A DNA stretch of 31,922 nt from a virus, in the IMG/VR virus record IMGVR_UViG_3300044971_002070, positions 1 to 31,922 of that record. One strand, given 5' to 3'. A program made the translations under genes and the position numbers. Below, in pieces: positions 12,758 through 20,985 of this stretch (positions within the stretch are counted from its first letter, which is position 1; each line of letters starts with the position of its first letter). The notes below the pieces were generated by a model. It ran no database searches, was not told where the DNA came from, and was given only the letters and a program-made list of their open reading frames with translations.

Positions 12758-13636
12758 ATGGAATTTTATTATTTTGGTGGCTATTTTGAGGAAGGGTTTA
12801 TATCTAGACTAGAAGATAGTGGATTTAGTGGTGTAATGTTTACACATGACTTATCACAAGGTGATATGTTTACAAAAGTTGCAAGGGATATAAAATCTAC
12901 AGAAAAAATTAAATACTTGGTTGCAATAAGGCCATACACAATTTCACCACAATACCTTTGTATAATTAACAAATCTATTAACTCAATAATGAAACAAAGA
13001 CTACAAATAAATTTAATTTCTGGATATCCAAAAGAAAATGAAATAGATTTTGGTGGAATATTAGGAAATGTTAATGACTTATCAAGCAAGGTTGATAGAT
13101 CAAAATATCTTGTTGATTATGTAAACACCTTAAATACAATGCCAGGAAATCAGGATTACATTAATAAATTAGATTTTTATGTATCAACAACAAATCAGTA
13201 TGTATTAGAAGCAGCACAGATATATAAAAATAAAATAATTTTACCTTACAGATCCTATATAAATCAACACTGGTCTGTAGACAATAATAACCCTGATCAA
13301 TTATTATCAAATAAAATAAATCTAAAAGATACAGATGCTATGATAGCAATGACCCCAGTATTTAGAAAAACAGAAGCAGAGCTAAGCCTTTTAGATGGAT
13401 ATGTTATAAAACCAGCATGGCGTAAAGGAGAGTTAGAGCATTCAGTAACTGATGTTGAATATTTTACCTATGAGCAATTTGATAATTTTGTAGATAAGCT
13501 TGAAAAAGATGGAATAAAACAAATATTAATGAATGCTTGGCCACCTGAAGAAAGAGATGTGGTTATAGAAGCTATAAAAGAATATACAAAACAAAAAAAA
13601 TTAAAACAACTATTATCTATTGAGGAGAAACAATGA
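12758..13636 (+). CDS. Luciferase-like monooxygenase, copy 2, 292 aa
   Basis: Same fold signatures as its neighbour: DSGFSGVMFTHDLSQGDMF, IKYLVAIRPYTISPQYLC, QRLQINLISG and SKYLVDYVNTL, followed by matching FYVSTTNQYV and FRKTEAELSLL segments. The flavin-side segment is more diverged (LISG instead of NVVTG). Tandem placement suggests a heterodimer, as LuxA/LuxB form, with one partner possibly structural. A possible -10 (GATAAT) precedes ATG 12758 by 5 nt. Its stop overlaps the XapX start (ATGA). Confidence 0.7.
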   Translation: MEFYYFGGYFEEGFISRLEDSGFSGVMFTHDLSQGDMFTKVARDIKSTEKIKYLVAIRPYTISPQYLCIINKSINSIMKQRLQINLISGYPKENEIDFGGILGNVNDLSSKVDRSKYLVDYVNTLNTMPGNQDYINKLDFYVSTTNQYVLEAAQIYKNKIILPYRSYINQHWSVDNNNPDQLLSNKINLKDTDAMIAMTPVFRKTEAELSLLDGYVIKPAWRKGELEHSVTDVEYFTYEQFDNFVDKLEKDGIKQILMNAWPPEERDVVIEAIKEYTKQKKLKQLLSIEEKQ

Positions 13637-13791
13637 AAGATATTATTCTATCAACACTAACAGGTTTTGGATGCGGTGTCGTGTTCGCAGCATTCAAATT
13701 GCCAGTACCAGCACCACCAGTTTTTGCGGGAGTCGCAGGAATTATTGGTCTATGGATTGGCTTTACATTACTAACACGAGTTATATCCTAG
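13633..13791 (+). CDS. XapX-domain membrane protein, 52 aa
   Basis: The compact two-helix XapX pattern is present: a first helix STLTGFGCGVVFAAFKL, the PVPAPPVFAGVAG turn (family: SPAPPxxALxG), and a second helix IIGLWIGFTLL. XapX proteins are small membrane proteins of unknown role. The gene begins in the ATGA overlap with monooxygenase copy 2, with GAGGAG upstream, so expression is coupled. Confidence 0.75.
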   Translation: MKDIILSTLTGFGCGVVFAAFKLPVPAPPVFAGVAGIIGLWIGFTLLTRVIS

Positions 13792-13801
13792 GAGGAATAA
13801 A

Positions 13802-14074
13802 ATGAATACAGAACAACTAAAGGCACTACTAGCATCATATGGTCGCTCAGTACTTGCATCAGGTCTTGCCCTATACATGGCTGGCGTAACAGATCCAAAG
13901 GATCTATGGACAGCACTTGTTGCTGCTATCGCACCAGTAGCAATCAGAGCAATAAACCCTAACGACAAGGCTTTTGGCGTATTGCCAGATGCTAAGGAAG
14001 TAGAGAAGGCTCTAAAGTCTGCTAAGGCACCTGTAAAGAAGAAGGCTGCTGCTAAAAAGGCTGCTGCAAAGTAG
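13802..14074 (+). CDS. Holin-like membrane protein with a Lys/Ala tail, 90 aa
   Basis: NTEQLKALLASYGRSVLAS is followed by a hydrophobic region GLALYMAGV and VAAIAPVAIRAINPNDKAFG, a layout I associate with r1t-type phage holins. After GVLPDAKEVEKALKS comes a low-complexity tail rich in KKAAAKK (residues 78-90), reminiscent of lysine-rich histone-like tails. If a holin, it would time release of the endolysin at 5339. AGGAGG lies 6 nt before ATG 13802, and a strong terminator follows. Confidence 0.6.
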   Translation: MNTEQLKALLASYGRSVLASGLALYMAGVTDPKDLWTALVAAIAPVAIRAINPNDKAFGVLPDAKEVEKALKSAKAPVKKKAAAKKAAAK

Positions 14075-14086
14075 TTATATTATGGA

Positions 14087-14117
14087 GGCCAGCCTAGAAA
14101 TAGGCTGGTCTTCTTTT
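14087..14117 (+). terminator. Rho-independent terminator after the holin-like gene
   Basis: Stem of 10 bp (14087-14096 with 14101-14110; core CCAGCCTA/TAGGCTGG) closed by a GAAA tetraloop and followed by TTCTTTT. This ends the forward gene block and rules out a start at 14082 for the next gene. Confidence 0.9.
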
Positions 14118-14135
14118 ATGCTATTATGGATTAAC

Positions 14136-14822
14136 ATGTCAAATACAGCGCTAATAATGTGTACTTATATTAGGTTTGAAAACCTTAAAGTTACTTTGCA
14201 CTGCTTAAATAATCAAACAGATAAAGACTTTGATTTTTATATTGTTGACAATTCTAATAGAAACGAAAAACTTTTACAATATTTAGATAAATATAAAGGG
14301 ACTTTAAATATCTCTGTTCATAACTACGCAAATGATTTTAAACAATTTGCTAGATTTCTGTTGGCAAGAGACCTTGCTGAAGAAGGATATGAAAAAATAA
14401 TATTTATTGATGACGATGAAATAATTCCAAATACGTTTATACAAGAATGTCATAGACAATATGAAAGAGATTGTATAAAATCTTTTTGGGCACACAAGAT
14501 TAATTCAAGATACAAAAGAAAGATTAAAATTGTTGGTAATGAGTTAGGCAATTATGCTGGCACAGGTGGTCTTATCTGTGAATCTAAGCTATTCTTAAAT
14601 GAAGACTTTTTTGATTGTCCCGAAGAATATTGGATCATTGATGATCTATGGTTATCTTATTATATATTAAAGTTTACAGACTATAAGATTAAAGAACTTA
14701 GAACAAATATTGAATTCATAAAAGATAGAAAAGCAACGTTTATGACTCTTGGAGATTTGAAACAAAGATTCTCAGAAGAGTTTATCCTTCCAGAATCTGA
14801 AGGTATTGATTCTTTAGAATAG
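14136..14822 (+). CDS. Glycosyltransferase family 2 (GT-A), 228 aa
   Basis: The start TALIMCTYIRFENLKVTLHCLNNQ, then FDFYIVDNSN and the nucleotide-sugar/metal motif IIFIDDDEIIP (about residues 103-113) are GT2 features, with GTGGLICESK and PEEYWIIDDLWLSYY as acceptor-side segments. It transfers a sugar from a nucleotide donor to an unknown acceptor. ATG 14136 was chosen because upstream codons lie in the terminator hairpin; TATTAT at 14122-14127 may be its -10. Convergent and overlapping by 41 nt with the GT4 gene on the other strand. Confidence 0.8.
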   Translation: MSNTALIMCTYIRFENLKVTLHCLNNQTDKDFDFYIVDNSNRNEKLLQYLDKYKGTLNISVHNYANDFKQFARFLLARDLAEEGYEKIIFIDDDEIIPNTFIQECHRQYERDCIKSFWAHKINSRYKRKIKIVGNELGNYAGTGGLICESKLFLNEDFFDCPEEYWIIDDLWLSYYILKFTDYKIKELRTNIEFIKDRKATFMTLGDLKQRFSEEFILPESEGIDSLE

Positions 14823-15813
14823 ATGGATCAAAGTTTTCAAACCCAATAGTTGCAGCTTTTTCTTTTTCTGCTTTTTTATCACTGTTAACATAGTTATCAA
14901 TTCTTTTAGCAAGCTCTTTGGGATCAGCCTCATATACATCTAATTTAACTCTTGTCATAAGTGTGTTTATTTTTCTTGAAGGAATTAGCCAATCGTTTGG
15001 AAGAATTTCATTGTTTGGTGATATATCAGTCATAAAGACTGGCAGCCCACTCATGAGTGCTTCATTCATTGGCAAGCACAGACCAGCATATCTTCTTGGA
15101 AGAACCATGGCATCAAATCCTTCATACATTGATGATCTATGGTCAATATTACTTATATCAATAGTAAGTCTAGGATCTTTGCAATTAACTTTAAGTTCCG
15201 TCTGACTTCTAATGACCAACTCATAGTCAGCTGTTGAATGCTCAAGCATATCAATAACAGTTTGAGTACCATTCCTATCCTGGGAAGCTGCCTTACCACC
15301 AATATGAAGAATTCTTTTATGATCTTTCCCAAGATTATTATTTCTTGCAGAAGCAAACTCAGATGAGTCAGTAGGTGGCGGTAGATGAATAACGACAGTA
15401 TCATTGCCAAACTTACTAACAACCTCATCTATTTTCCAATAACTAGGGGCAATCATATAGCTTGGTAAAGGCATATCTGGTTTATTTAAATGATCAAGAA
15501 ACTCATAGTTATATTGCATTAATGTTTTAACATTACGTCTTTGTGAAAGGTGAATAAAGTGTGGATGGTAAAAGGTTTCGCATGTAAGTACAGAATTTAG
15601 TCCATCCATAAACCTAGCAACCTCTTGCTTAGTTGGAAAACCATCTGTCATGATTACGTTATAGCCATCATACCACTCAGGATATTGTTTATTATTATTA
15701 AATTTTGCAGAGTTAATTAAAAGAATCCTGTCTGGATTTAGCATTTTAACCAGATCCCTTGTCTGATTTCCCAATCCACTATTATCACATCTTGCAATTA
15801 TTCCAAATGTCAC
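14782..15813 (-). CDS. Glycosyltransferase family 4 (GT-B), 343 aa
   Basis: The C-terminal Rossmann domain has ILHIGGKAA, a beta-alpha series ending in DAMVLPRRYAGLCLPMNEALMSGLPVFMTD (split here as the E-x7-E donor-binding region near residues 240-260). It begins GIIARCDNSGLGNQ, similar to GT4 enzymes lacking a membrane anchor. It would use a nucleotide-sugar donor. It is the last gene of the reverse sugar operon, overlapping the upstream gene by 4 nt (ATGA). Confidence 0.8.
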   Translation of the reverse strand: MTFGIIARCDNSGLGNQTRDLVKMLNPDRILLINSAKFNNNKQYPEWYDGYNVIMTDGFPTKQEVARFMDGLNSVLTCETFYHPHFIHLSQRRNVKTLMQYNYEFLDHLNKPDMPLPSYMIAPSYWKIDEVVSKFGNDTVVIHLPPPTDSSEFASARNNNLGKDHKRILHIGGKAASQDRNGTQTVIDMLEHSTADYELVIRSQTELKVNCKDPRLTIDISNIDHRSSMYEGFDAMVLPRRYAGLCLPMNEALMSGLPVFMTDISPNNEILPNDWLIPSRKINTLMTRVKLDVYEADPKELAKRIDNYVNSDKKAEKEKAATIGFENFDPSILKNQYLQILEG

Positions 15814-16541
15814 TCTTTATATCCCCAGGCATCATCGTCTACTGTAAATTTTTGTGTACCTTCACGGCCATCTAAATGATAAGAGCGTTTTATGTTGCCT
15901 TCTGGATGATATATCCAAAGCTTGTGAGTATCCCACCCATCATCTTGAACCTTGCCATGAAACCTATCTTCAATAAAAGTTTTTTCATCAGAAAAAGGTA
16001 AAACAATATCACGATAATACTTTACTGCACTTATATGTGGGCGCTGGCTCCACTGAATTGTTTTCATAAAACCATCTTCAATGCCCAACATCAAATGATT
16101 GTGTTCAAAAGGAATAGATGATTCAAAGTGAAATCTAATTGTATTAGCCTTTTCATATTCAATCATATCTAAACATTTTTGCCAATCAATCTCATAGTCT
16201 GGGGTAAGTGGCGCATCTCCTTCAACATAAAGCATTGCAGAAGTATTAATGATATCAATTGTTTCCTTCATCATTGTTGTTTGGTGACTGTGTTCATCAA
16301 AAATTATTGGTAAAACATTTTTCCATTCATGCAAACACTTCCATAAAATTCTATTTTTGTATTCATCATAATCTGCTTTACGAGACAAACGTTCTTCACG
16401 CAAGCCATCAATTTGCAGTATAATCTCATTGTTAGGAAAGTGAACCCTAATTGCAGAAATTGTTTCATCAATTATTCTTGTATCTGGGTGGCTTGGCAAT
16501 ACAGAGGTAGCAATAATAATCGTTACATCATTTTTATTCAT
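15810..16541 (-). CDS. GT-A-type glycosyltransferase, 243 aa
   Basis: Rossmann-like start VTIIIATSVLPSHPDTRIIDETI, EIILQIDGLR and the variant metal motif AMLYVEGDAPLTPDYEIDW (where GT2 enzymes have DxD), then FIEDRFHGKV and acceptor-side segments. The DxD is replaced by EGD, so activity would need checking. It overlaps its upstream gene by 8 nt and the downstream gene by 4 nt, consistent with a polycistronic glycan cluster. Confidence 0.65.
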   Translation of the reverse strand: MNKNDVTIIIATSVLPSHPDTRIIDETISAIRVHFPNNEIILQIDGLREERLSRKADYDEYKNRILWKCLHEWKNVLPIIFDEHSHQTTMMKETIDIINTSAMLYVEGDAPLTPDYEIDWQKCLDMIEYEKANTIRFHFESSIPFEHNHLMLGIEDGFMKTIQWSQRPHISAVKYYRDIVLPFSDEKTFIEDRFHGKVQDDGWDTHKLWIYHPEGNIKRSYHLDGREGTQKFTVDDDAWGYKE

Positions 16542-17382
16542 ATAGATCCCTCATAACTTTAATAGAAAAATCTCTTTTATATTTAATCCACCAGCATACC
16601 ACTTGGTGCATATTGTTTGGATAGTTACTAATAAGATTAGGAAGGATTTCTTTTAGTTTATTCCAGTCATCAATCTTTTCAATTGGCACTCCCGCAGGGT
16701 AAACATAGTTAAAATAATCAATCATTTCACCTTTAGAATCAATAAGATCACCAACAGGTAAAGCCAGCATTTCAATGGCCTCAAAGAATCTAAAGGTGTC
16801 TATAACTTGGGCACCAGCGGGGGCTGGAACAACTCTAGCCTTTGATAGGGTGCGGTAGTACTCTTTAGGCTGTTCTCCCTGTGCAAAGCCCTTTGTAGGC
16901 TTATAGAGGGCATTGGGAAGGTCTGGCATAACCTCTGCTAACTGTTGTCTACGCTGATGGGTTATTTGTCCACCAAAATAAATGTCATATTCTTTAACAG
17001 GATAATCAGGTAGGTTAGACTTTAAATGCTGAGGTGGACCAATAAAAAATTTATTATATTTTTCATGTTTTTGATGTGGGTATTGAACCCAAATAGAAAT
17101 ATTAGGATGACTAATTTTATCTACATTAAATTGAGCGCTTTCATCACCAGTTATAAACAAGACAACTCTATCAAGGTTTTTTAATTGGTTTGATATTTCT
17201 TTTTCTTTACCAGCATTTCCATGTCCAGGAATAACAACAAACCCACGATCTGCTTTTGGTATTTCTTTTACAACTATCTGACTAACATTATTTTTTTCAA
17301 ATGTTTCTTTAAGTAATCCATAGTCCCATTTACCATCCGCAGCATCAAGTGGATCAATAGAATATATGTATGCATTAGTCAT
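16534..17382 (-). CDS. GT-B-type glycosyltransferase-like protein, 282 aa
   Basis: Two Rossmann-like halves: an N-terminal part with RGFVVIPGHGNAGKEKEI and VVLFITGDE, and a C-terminal part with YDIYFGGQITHQRRQQL, YYRTLSKARVVPAPAG and DTFRFFEAIEMLALPV, which resembles the donor-side end of exostosin/CgeB-like transferases. No precise family can be named. Position inside the reverse sugar operon, with ATGA overlap to the methyltransferase, supports a role in glycan assembly. Confidence 0.6.
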   Translation of the reverse strand: MTNAYIYSIDPLDAADGKWDYGLLKETFEKNNVSQIVVKEIPKADRGFVVIPGHGNAGKEKEISNQLKNLDRVVLFITGDESAQFNVDKISHPNISIWVQYPHQKHEKYNKFFIGPPQHLKSNLPDYPVKEYDIYFGGQITHQRRQQLAEVMPDLPNALYKPTKGFAQGEQPKEYYRTLSKARVVPAPAGAQVIDTFRFFEAIEMLALPVGDLIDSKGEMIDYFNYVYPAGVPIEKIDDWNKLKEILPNLISNYPNNMHQVVCWWIKYKRDFSIKVMRDLYE

Positions 17383-17927
17383 TTTGTAGCCCTAACAAAC
17401 ATCCACTCAGGATGCATATGATCTGTAAAGATTAAGTTTTTAAATCCTGCACTACTCAGCATTTTTTCAATTTCAAACCTTGATGTTTGATAGGAGTATG
17501 GAGAGTTCTCTTCCCCAACAACAAACTGAAAGAATAAAATACCATCAACTTTTAATTTTTCATAAGCAAGTTTTATGTAGTTAATCTTTTCTTGGTGTTC
17601 AATATGTTGAAAGACTAACATTGAATATACAAGATCAAGGTTGTCTGCAAGTTCTTGATACTTTATATTATCTCTTTTAGGTGCAAGGTTTATCATTTCA
17701 TCAGATATGTCTATCCCATAAAAGTTACACTCTTTGTGCATATCTGCAAAAGGAACTAGCAGTCTGCCTATTCCGCAACCAATTTCTAAAACACTATTCC
17801 ATTCGTGATTATTATTTTTTATAAGATCCAAAAATGTTTCCGTAGTTGCCCACTCATCTGCAATATACTTATACCTTACATCTGGATCTTTAGCAGCGTT
17901 ATCCCAAAAAGTTTTAGCATGATTCAT
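17379..17927 (-). CDS. SAM-dependent methyltransferase (class I), 182 aa
   Basis: Motif I is VLEIGCGIGRLLVPFA, followed by NFYGIDISDEMI (motif II), LVYSMLVFQHI and GILFFQFVV (motif IV-VI). It starts FWDNAAKDPDVRYKYIA, as in small sugar or lipid methyltransferases. ATG 17927, with GAGGTG about 10 nt upstream, is preferred over the ATG at 17945. It overlaps the FkbM gene. A methyl group on a glycan is the likely outcome; the exact acceptor is not visible. Confidence 0.82.
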   Translation of the reverse strand: MNHAKTFWDNAAKDPDVRYKYIADEWATTETFLDLIKNNNHEWNSVLEIGCGIGRLLVPFADMHKECNFYGIDISDEMINLAPKRDNIKYQELADNLDLVYSMLVFQHIEHQEKINYIKLAYEKLKVDGILFFQFVVGEENSPYSYQTSRFEIEKMLSSAGFKNLIFTDHMHPEWMFVRATK

Positions 17928-18627
17928 AATAAAGATGCACCTCATGCTGATAGTCTAAAATTATTTCAGTATATCCTAATCCCTTGATCCATTGTCTAAG
18001 ATTATATAAAGATTCATCCCATTGCTGTAACATAAACTCAGGGTGTCCAGATAGCCAGATCTTTGGTTTGTGTTCTCTAAGCACCCTCTCAGCCCCTCCT
18101 AGAACCCTCCATTCACTACCTTCTACGTCCAATGAAATGGCGGTAGGTGGCTTAATACCATGGTCATAAACACAAGAATCTATTGTGATCTGACCATAGG
18201 TATCTCCTTCAAGATATAACTCTTTAAAGCCATGTGCTGCTTCAATTGCATCGTTAACCTCTGGAGGCCATTCATTGTAATATATTCTAGAAAGTTTATT
18301 TATCTTGTCAGATGCGAATCCAGGAATACATACCATAGGAAGTTCTAGGTTGTTTGCTGTCCAAGTTGCAGGAAAGTGTGACCAAACTTTAGGATTTGGC
18401 TCAAACAATACTACTTCTGCTCCCCACATTTGACACAGTGCTGGGAACTCTCCTTCTTCTGCACCAACATAATAAACAATATCACCATTGCCAAGATTAT
18501 CATGCATTGACTTTAGTCTAGGCTTCTCCCAACCACTTGGCAGATACCACTCTGGTCTATCTGCACGATGCTTAGGCAAGATCATTTCAAACTCTCCGTT
18601 TAAAACTGCTTTAACCATTTCTGTCAT
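17914..18627 (-). CDS. FkbM-family methyltransferase, 237 aa
   Basis: DIVYYVGAEEGEFPALCQMWGAEVVLFEPNP is split over motif I and II (the usual GxxxGxFt plus E-P-N), and the FkbM signature AISLDVEGSEWRVLGGAERVL is present, followed by KPKIWLSGHPEF. FkbM enzymes O-methylate sugars or macrolides. ATG 18627 lies in a perfect ATGA overlap with the epimerase stop and has GGAATGG in front, so it is preferred to the longer TTG start at 18666. Confidence 0.85.
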   Translation of the reverse strand: MTEMVKAVLNGEFEMILPKHRADRPEWYLPSGWEKPRLKSMHDNLGNGDIVYYVGAEEGEFPALCQMWGAEVVLFEPNPKVWSHFPATWTANNLELPMVCIPGFASDKINKLSRIYYNEWPPEVNDAIEAAHGFKELYLEGDTYGQITIDSCVYDHGIKPPTAISLDVEGSEWRVLGGAERVLREHKPKIWLSGHPEFMLQQWDESLYNLRQWIKGLGYTEIILDYQHEVHLYYESC

Positions 18628-19508
18628 TTTTGTATCCATTCCATAAGGGATACTTTTGGCATCCAACCAGTTAAATCTTTAAACTTTTGATTTGATGCAA
18701 GAGTTTCTTGCACTTCCCCAATTCTTGACGGGATAAACTTAACATCATTTGAAATCATATTAGCAATATCAATTATAGAATAGTTACTTCCATACCCAAT
18801 GTTATATACCTCACCAAAGCCATGACTTGCTTCAGATGCAAGGATGTTTGCTTCTACTACATCAGAGATATGCGTAAAGTCTCTACGTTGAGATCCATCA
18901 CCAACTACTGTTAGTGGCTTTCCTTCGTGGTATTGCTTTAAAAATAACCCTATTACTGGTGCATACTGACCTTTTAATGGTTGTCTATCCCCATAAACAT
19001 TAAAATACCTAAGAGATATAGTCTCAAGACCATATAAATTATAGTAAACTCTTGCAAGGTTTTCACCAAAAACTTTTGCAGCAGAGTATGGTGTTAATGG
19101 ATCAGATGCCTGAGTTTCTATGTTTGGTAGTATTGCTCTCTTACCATATGCAGAAGATGTACTAGAATAAATAAACTTCTTTACTTTTGCTAAACGAGAT
19201 AGATCCAACACGTTAGCAGTTCCAATTGCGTTAGATTGAATAGATTTCTTTGGGTTTAAGATTGCTGGCTGAATTCTTGCATCAGATGCTATGTGGAACA
19301 CATAATCTACCCCATTAAATAAGTGCTCTATCTTATCATAATCACATATATCATATTTATAATTACTTGCTTTTGGGTTCCAGTAAAATTGTTCATGACA
19401 CTCTGCTGACTCATTATCTATACAAATAACATTATGACCAAGATCTATCAGCTTATCAACAAGGTTAGATCCAATAAATCCTGCTCCTCCAGTTACCAAG
19501 CAATTCAT
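18624..19508 (-). CDS. NAD-dependent nucleotide-sugar epimerase/dehydratase, 294 aa
   Basis: An extended short-chain dehydrogenase: the NAD-binding LVTGGAGFIGSNLVDKL at the start, VDYVFHIASDARI, SSTSSAYG with the catalytic Ser/Thr, and YSAAK with the Tyr-x3-Lys pair, then SLRYFNVYGDRQ and RRDFTHISDVVEA. This is the UDP-glucose 4-epimerase/dTDP-glucose dehydratase class, which prepares the donor sugar. It overlaps both neighbours by 4 nt in the reverse operon. Confidence 0.92.
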   Translation of the reverse strand: MNCLVTGGAGFIGSNLVDKLIDLGHNVICIDNESAECHEQFYWNPKASNYKYDICDYDKIEHLFNGVDYVFHIASDARIQPAILNPKKSIQSNAIGTANVLDLSRLAKVKKFIYSSTSSAYGKRAILPNIETQASDPLTPYSAAKVFGENLARVYYNLYGLETISLRYFNVYGDRQPLKGQYAPVIGLFLKQYHEGKPLTVVGDGSQRRDFTHISDVVEANILASEASHGFGEVYNIGYGSNYSIIDIANMISNDVKFIPSRIGEVQETLASNQKFKDLTGWMPKVSLMEWIQK

Positions 19509-20461
19509 TTAATATCTAATTCTTTTAAGATTTCAGTCCATCTATGAACATATGTGTGCTCTTTCTTTGTGCGATTATGTCCATTTAATCTAATTCTTTC
19601 TCTTACCAAAGAGTTTTCAAGATATTGGTCTATCTTATCTTTTAAGTCATCAAGGTTCCCGTGCTTATAAAATACAACTTCATCAGGCATAAAGTATTTA
19701 TCTAAGCCTTTAATTTCTGGGTATATAGTAAATCCACCACGACCAGTAGATTCAAACAATCTATCGCTAGTGTAATAAGGATAATCAAAGCCTATATTAA
19801 GACTATCTCCAACTGCAATCTTACTTTTAGCGTAGATACGGTTTAATTCATCACCACGAACAGTTCCAGTGTCACCATCTCCACCAACATGAAGGAATCT
19901 TTTTCCATATGTCTTTCTTAAGAAATCAATTAGTTCTGTACGATACTTATGCTCATGGTGATATCTTTTGCTGCCAACAAAAATAACATCATGCTCAAAG
20001 TTTTGTGTATCATAATCTGGGTGGATATAGCATTCTTTATCATATACACCAGCAGGAAGGAAGTGTCCTTTTACTTCAGTATTTTCGTTAAACCAGTCAG
20101 CCATCAGCTTATCTACAGTAAAAAAGTGTCCAATTGTTTTATAAAAGTTATCTTCTTGCAGATCTTTCTGGCGATCAAGACCAAACCATAGGTCAAGGTG
20201 GTAGGTAATTGTCTGCACACCTGCCTGCTTTAGTTGAAGCAAAACGTTATCCATCGTAATCCTGCCAGTTGTTTCCCATCCATGAGTATGTACCCAGATA
20301 AATAGGTCTGAGTTAAGTGCTTGGTCAAGAATTACATGGCTCTTTGCTTTCTGTTCTTGCAATTTAACAACGGTATGTCCAAGAGACTCAAGACTCTTAG
20401 CATGATGATTCTCACTACTATAAGAAACCTCAAAGTTTCCAAGAAAAACAATTTTAGCCAA
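19505..20461 (-). CDS. CgeB-like GT-B glycosyltransferase, 318 aa
   Basis: N-terminal AKIVFLGNFEVSYSSENHHAKSL and LFIWVHTHGWE; C-terminal half has HDVIFVGSKRYHHEHKYR, GDELNRIYAKSKIAVGDSL and SDRLFESTGRGGFTIYPEI then FYKHGNLDDLKDKI, the pattern of the CgeB/Glyco_trans_1_2 type. The longest ATG start (20485) is only 3 nt from a TATAAT and would fall outside the mRNA. TTG at 20461, with AAAAGGGG 7 nt ahead, is the likely start. This is the first protein gene of the reverse operon. Confidence 0.75.
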   Translation of the reverse strand: MAKIVFLGNFEVSYSSENHHAKSLESLGHTVVKLQEQKAKSHVILDQALNSDLFIWVHTHGWETTGRITMDNVLLQLKQAGVQTITYHLDLWFGLDRQKDLQEDNFYKTIGHFFTVDKLMADWFNENTEVKGHFLPAGVYDKECYIHPDYDTQNFEHDVIFVGSKRYHHEHKYRTELIDFLRKTYGKRFLHVGGDGDTGTVRGDELNRIYAKSKIAVGDSLNIGFDYPYYTSDRLFESTGRGGFTIYPEIKGLDKYFMPDEVVFYKHGNLDDLKDKIDQYLENSLVRERIRLNGHNRTKKEHTYVHRWTEILKELDIK

Positions 20462-20488
20462 CGAAACACCCCTTTTTACTTTCATTAC

Positions 20489-20494
20489 ATTATA
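20489..20494 (-). promoter_or_regulatory. Extended -10 TGA-TATAAT for the reverse sugar operon
   Basis: TATAAT lies between tRNA-Arg and the first glycosyltransferase. The 20-nt leader would hold AAAAGGGG (20476-20469), which supports the TTG start at 20461. Confidence 0.6.
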
Positions 20495-20505
20495 TCATCT
20501 CTATG

Positions 20506-20577
20506 TACCCCTGATTGGATTTGAACCAACGACCTGCGGATTAGAAGTCCGTCGCTCTTCCGCTGAGCTACAGGGGT
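20506..20577 (-). tRNA. tRNA-Arg (anticodon TCT)
   Basis: Acceptor ACCCCTG/CAGGGGT with discriminator A, D-arm GCTC..GAGC, anticodon loop CTTCTAA (TCT at 20543-20545) and T-loop TTCAAAT. It would read AGA/AGG codons, which are common in these AT-rich genes. No CCA is encoded. Confidence 0.92.
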
Positions 20578-20581
20578 ATGG

Positions 20582-20655
20582 TGCGACAGGTAGGACTTGA
20601 ACCTACGATTACCGAATTATGAGTTCGGGGCTTTAACCAACTAAGCTACTGTCGC
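20582..20655 (-). tRNA. tRNA-Met (anticodon CAT)
   Basis: Acceptor GCGACAG/CTGTCGC, anticodon stem CCGAA/TTCGG with loop CTCATAA (CAT at 20619-20621), T-loop TTCAAGT. The loop suits an elongator tRNA-Met; a tRNA-Ile with modified C34 cannot be excluded. It lies 4 nt upstream of tRNA-Arg on the same strand. Confidence 0.88.
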
Positions 20656-20663
20656 TAGTACCA

Positions 20664-20762
20664 TTATTTTTTATCTTGCTTAACTCCAACAGTCATTACT
20701 AAGTATGAAACTAAATACCCAGAAAAAAATGAACCGATTGTTAAAATAATTAACTCAATCAT
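20664..20762 (-). CDS. Single-span membrane microprotein, 32 aa
   Basis: MIELIILTIGSFFSGYLVSYLVMTVG is one hydrophobic helix, followed by VKQDKK. GGAAGGAG sits before the ATG, and the start overlaps the end of the upstream membrane protein by 8 nt. Too short for family assignment; the good ribosome site and coupling support it. Confidence 0.5.
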   Translation of the reverse strand: MIELIILTIGSFFSGYLVSYLVMTVGVKQDKK

Positions 20763-20985
20763 TTGTTACTCCTTCCTTTTCATCTCTTCTCCAATGAACA
20801 AAAGACTTAACATAAACAATTCCATATGCAATAGCTGCAACTATAAAGCCATATTGCTTTGTAGTAACAGCATAAATAATCCATAAGCACTCATTTATAC
20901 AAAGGATTAGCCATCCCCAAATAGTCTTACGACCTACTAGAAATATACCAGTAACACCAATTGCTGCAAGAATCCATGACCACAT
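20755..20985 (-). CDS. Three-helix small membrane protein, 76 aa
   Basis: Starts MWSWILAAIGVTGIFLVGRKTIWGW and continues LILCINECLWIIYAVTTKQYGFIVAAIAYG, VYVKSFVHWRRD. The pattern of W-rich first helix, GRK loop and QYGF..A.AYG is widely seen in actinobacteriophage membrane proteins and distantly resembles the PnuC nicotinamide riboside transporter core. Transport activity in a protein this small is doubtful. It starts immediately after the preceding reverse gene's stop (TAAATG). Confidence 0.65.
   Translation of the reverse strand: MWSWILAAIGVTGIFLVGRKTIWGWLILCINECLWIIYAVTTKQYGFIVAAIAYGIVYVKSFVHWRRDEKEGVTND

Noticed and set aside
14082-14135. ATG 14082 as start of the GT2 gene
   Set aside because: The added codons are the terminator hairpin; GT2 homology begins at ATG 14136.
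18628-18666. TTG 18666 as start of the FkbM gene
   Set aside because: It needs a 43-nt overlap and a rare start; ATG 18627 gives the usual ATGA overlap.
20462-20485. ATG 20485 as start of the first reverse glycosyltransferase
   Set aside because: It is 3 nt past the -10 box, before the predicted transcription start; TTG 20461 has a good ribosome site.
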